DNA of 64,000 bases from Glandiceps talaboti (Eukaryota > Hemichordata > Enteropneusta > Spengelidae): assembly GCF_964340395.1 (NCBI RefSeq), contig NC_135567.1, forward strand, positions 4,150,899-4,214,898. Direction: 5' to 3'. The translations under genes were made by a program, and so were the position numbers. A model generated the notes under the pieces. It had not been told where the DNA came from, ran no database searches, and was given only the letters and a program-made list of their open reading frames with translations. This document shows, one piece after another, positions 63,386 through 64,000 of this stretch (its first letter is position 1; the number at the start of each line of letters is the position of its first letter).

Positions 63386-64000
63386 CAAAAATAGCGCCAA
63401 TGTCGTTTTAGCACAACTTTACAGTTTTTAAGAATGTTTATCCACATGTTAATCCATTCTAGGTACAGGTGTTCATTTGTTGAATGACTATCCAGTTGAC
63501 TATCATATCCAACCATGTTATTATCTTTGCTATATATGCAATCATTTGGCTGTTGCTATGGGGTGGTCATGTTGCTCGACATATTTACATACATTTTTTG
63601 AATGTTTATTTACTTGTCTATTAATTCCTGTTATCTTTGCAATATATGTCATCGTTTGTCTGTTGCTATGGGCGTGGTTTTGTTGCTAGGTACATTTACA
63701 TACATTTTATGAATGTTTATTCACTTGCCTATTAATCCCGTGTTATCTTTGTGAAATACATCACCATTTGGCTGTTGCTATGGGCGTGGTCATGGTTGCT
63801 AGGGTATATTTGCATACATGTTTTGAATGATTACTCACTTACTGATACTGCTATTTGACCAATATATAATGCCATTTGGTTGTTGCTAAGGCGTGGCCAA
63901 TTGTGTCAAAATATTTCAAAAAAAAACATCTGCAGAATAACACTTCTAGAAACATATCACCAAATTTCAGTTTCACTGATCAAGTACTTTTTGAGATCTA
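63386..64000 (+). mobile_element. Helitron-like element, copy H8 (runs off the window)
   Basis: It starts ATAGCGCCAATGTCGTTTTA, then GCACAACTTTACAG. Monomers with GTTGCTATGGGCGTGG or variants stand near 63552, 63664, 63774 and 63880. It continues into CTGCAGAATAACACTTCTAG and is cut by the window end. Confidence 0.75.

Overview
This is a window of AT-rich, intron-rich and repeat-laden animal nuclear DNA. Spliced coding exons with GT/AG borders, CR1/L2/Jockey-like LINEs, a Penelope-like element, Harbinger-like elements, long micro- and minisatellites and a TTAGGG tract all point to a marine invertebrate metazoan. A lancelet, hemichordate, mollusc or similar would fit, but the sequence alone does not let me choose. 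I saw no bacterial features and no tRNA or rRNA genes.

The main feature is one large minus-strand gene. Its recognisable coding exons run from 40129 down to the stop codon at 934. I could splice 13 exons by hand with matching phases, giving an open frame of 3,417 nt (1,138 residues, open at the N-terminus). The order is ankyrin repeats, then a Roc (Ras-of-complex) GTPase with P-loop, switch I, DxAGQ, G4 and G5 motifs, then a COR domain, a linker, and a complete GT-B glycosyltransferase (GT4-like, with an intact EX7E motif). A ROCO GTPase switch is thus fused to a sugar-transfer domain. Residue numbers below refer to this partial protein.

Its introns are full of repeats. The 21-kb intron (6461-27703) holds a 63-bp minisatellite of about 48 units, cut in two by a Harbinger-like element that carries further nested insertions; LINE remnants; part of an unidentified plus-strand gene (exons 18309-18417 and 21212-21332, then a long 3' UTR); and a second composite Harbinger-like element with a Penelope-like insertion. 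The 8.4-kb intron (29004-37396) holds a third composite element, a 1.8-kb ACAGT satellite and Helitron-like copies. Two decayed duplicates of the switch-I exon lie in the intron between the P-loop and switch-I exons.

Upstream (40130-64000) I found no further certain exon of this gene. The region holds a 4.1-kb long-TIR element with internal tandem and inverted repeats, more copies of the Helitron-like family (shared core TTGCTATGGGCGTGG), three decayed LINEs (two of them mirror images about 8.5 kb apart), a TATG microsatellite, one candidate first exon at 61216-61404, and a 1.15-kb TIR element with a TTA target duplication. All coordinates come from reading by eye; splice sites are inferred from consensus and phase, not from transcripts.
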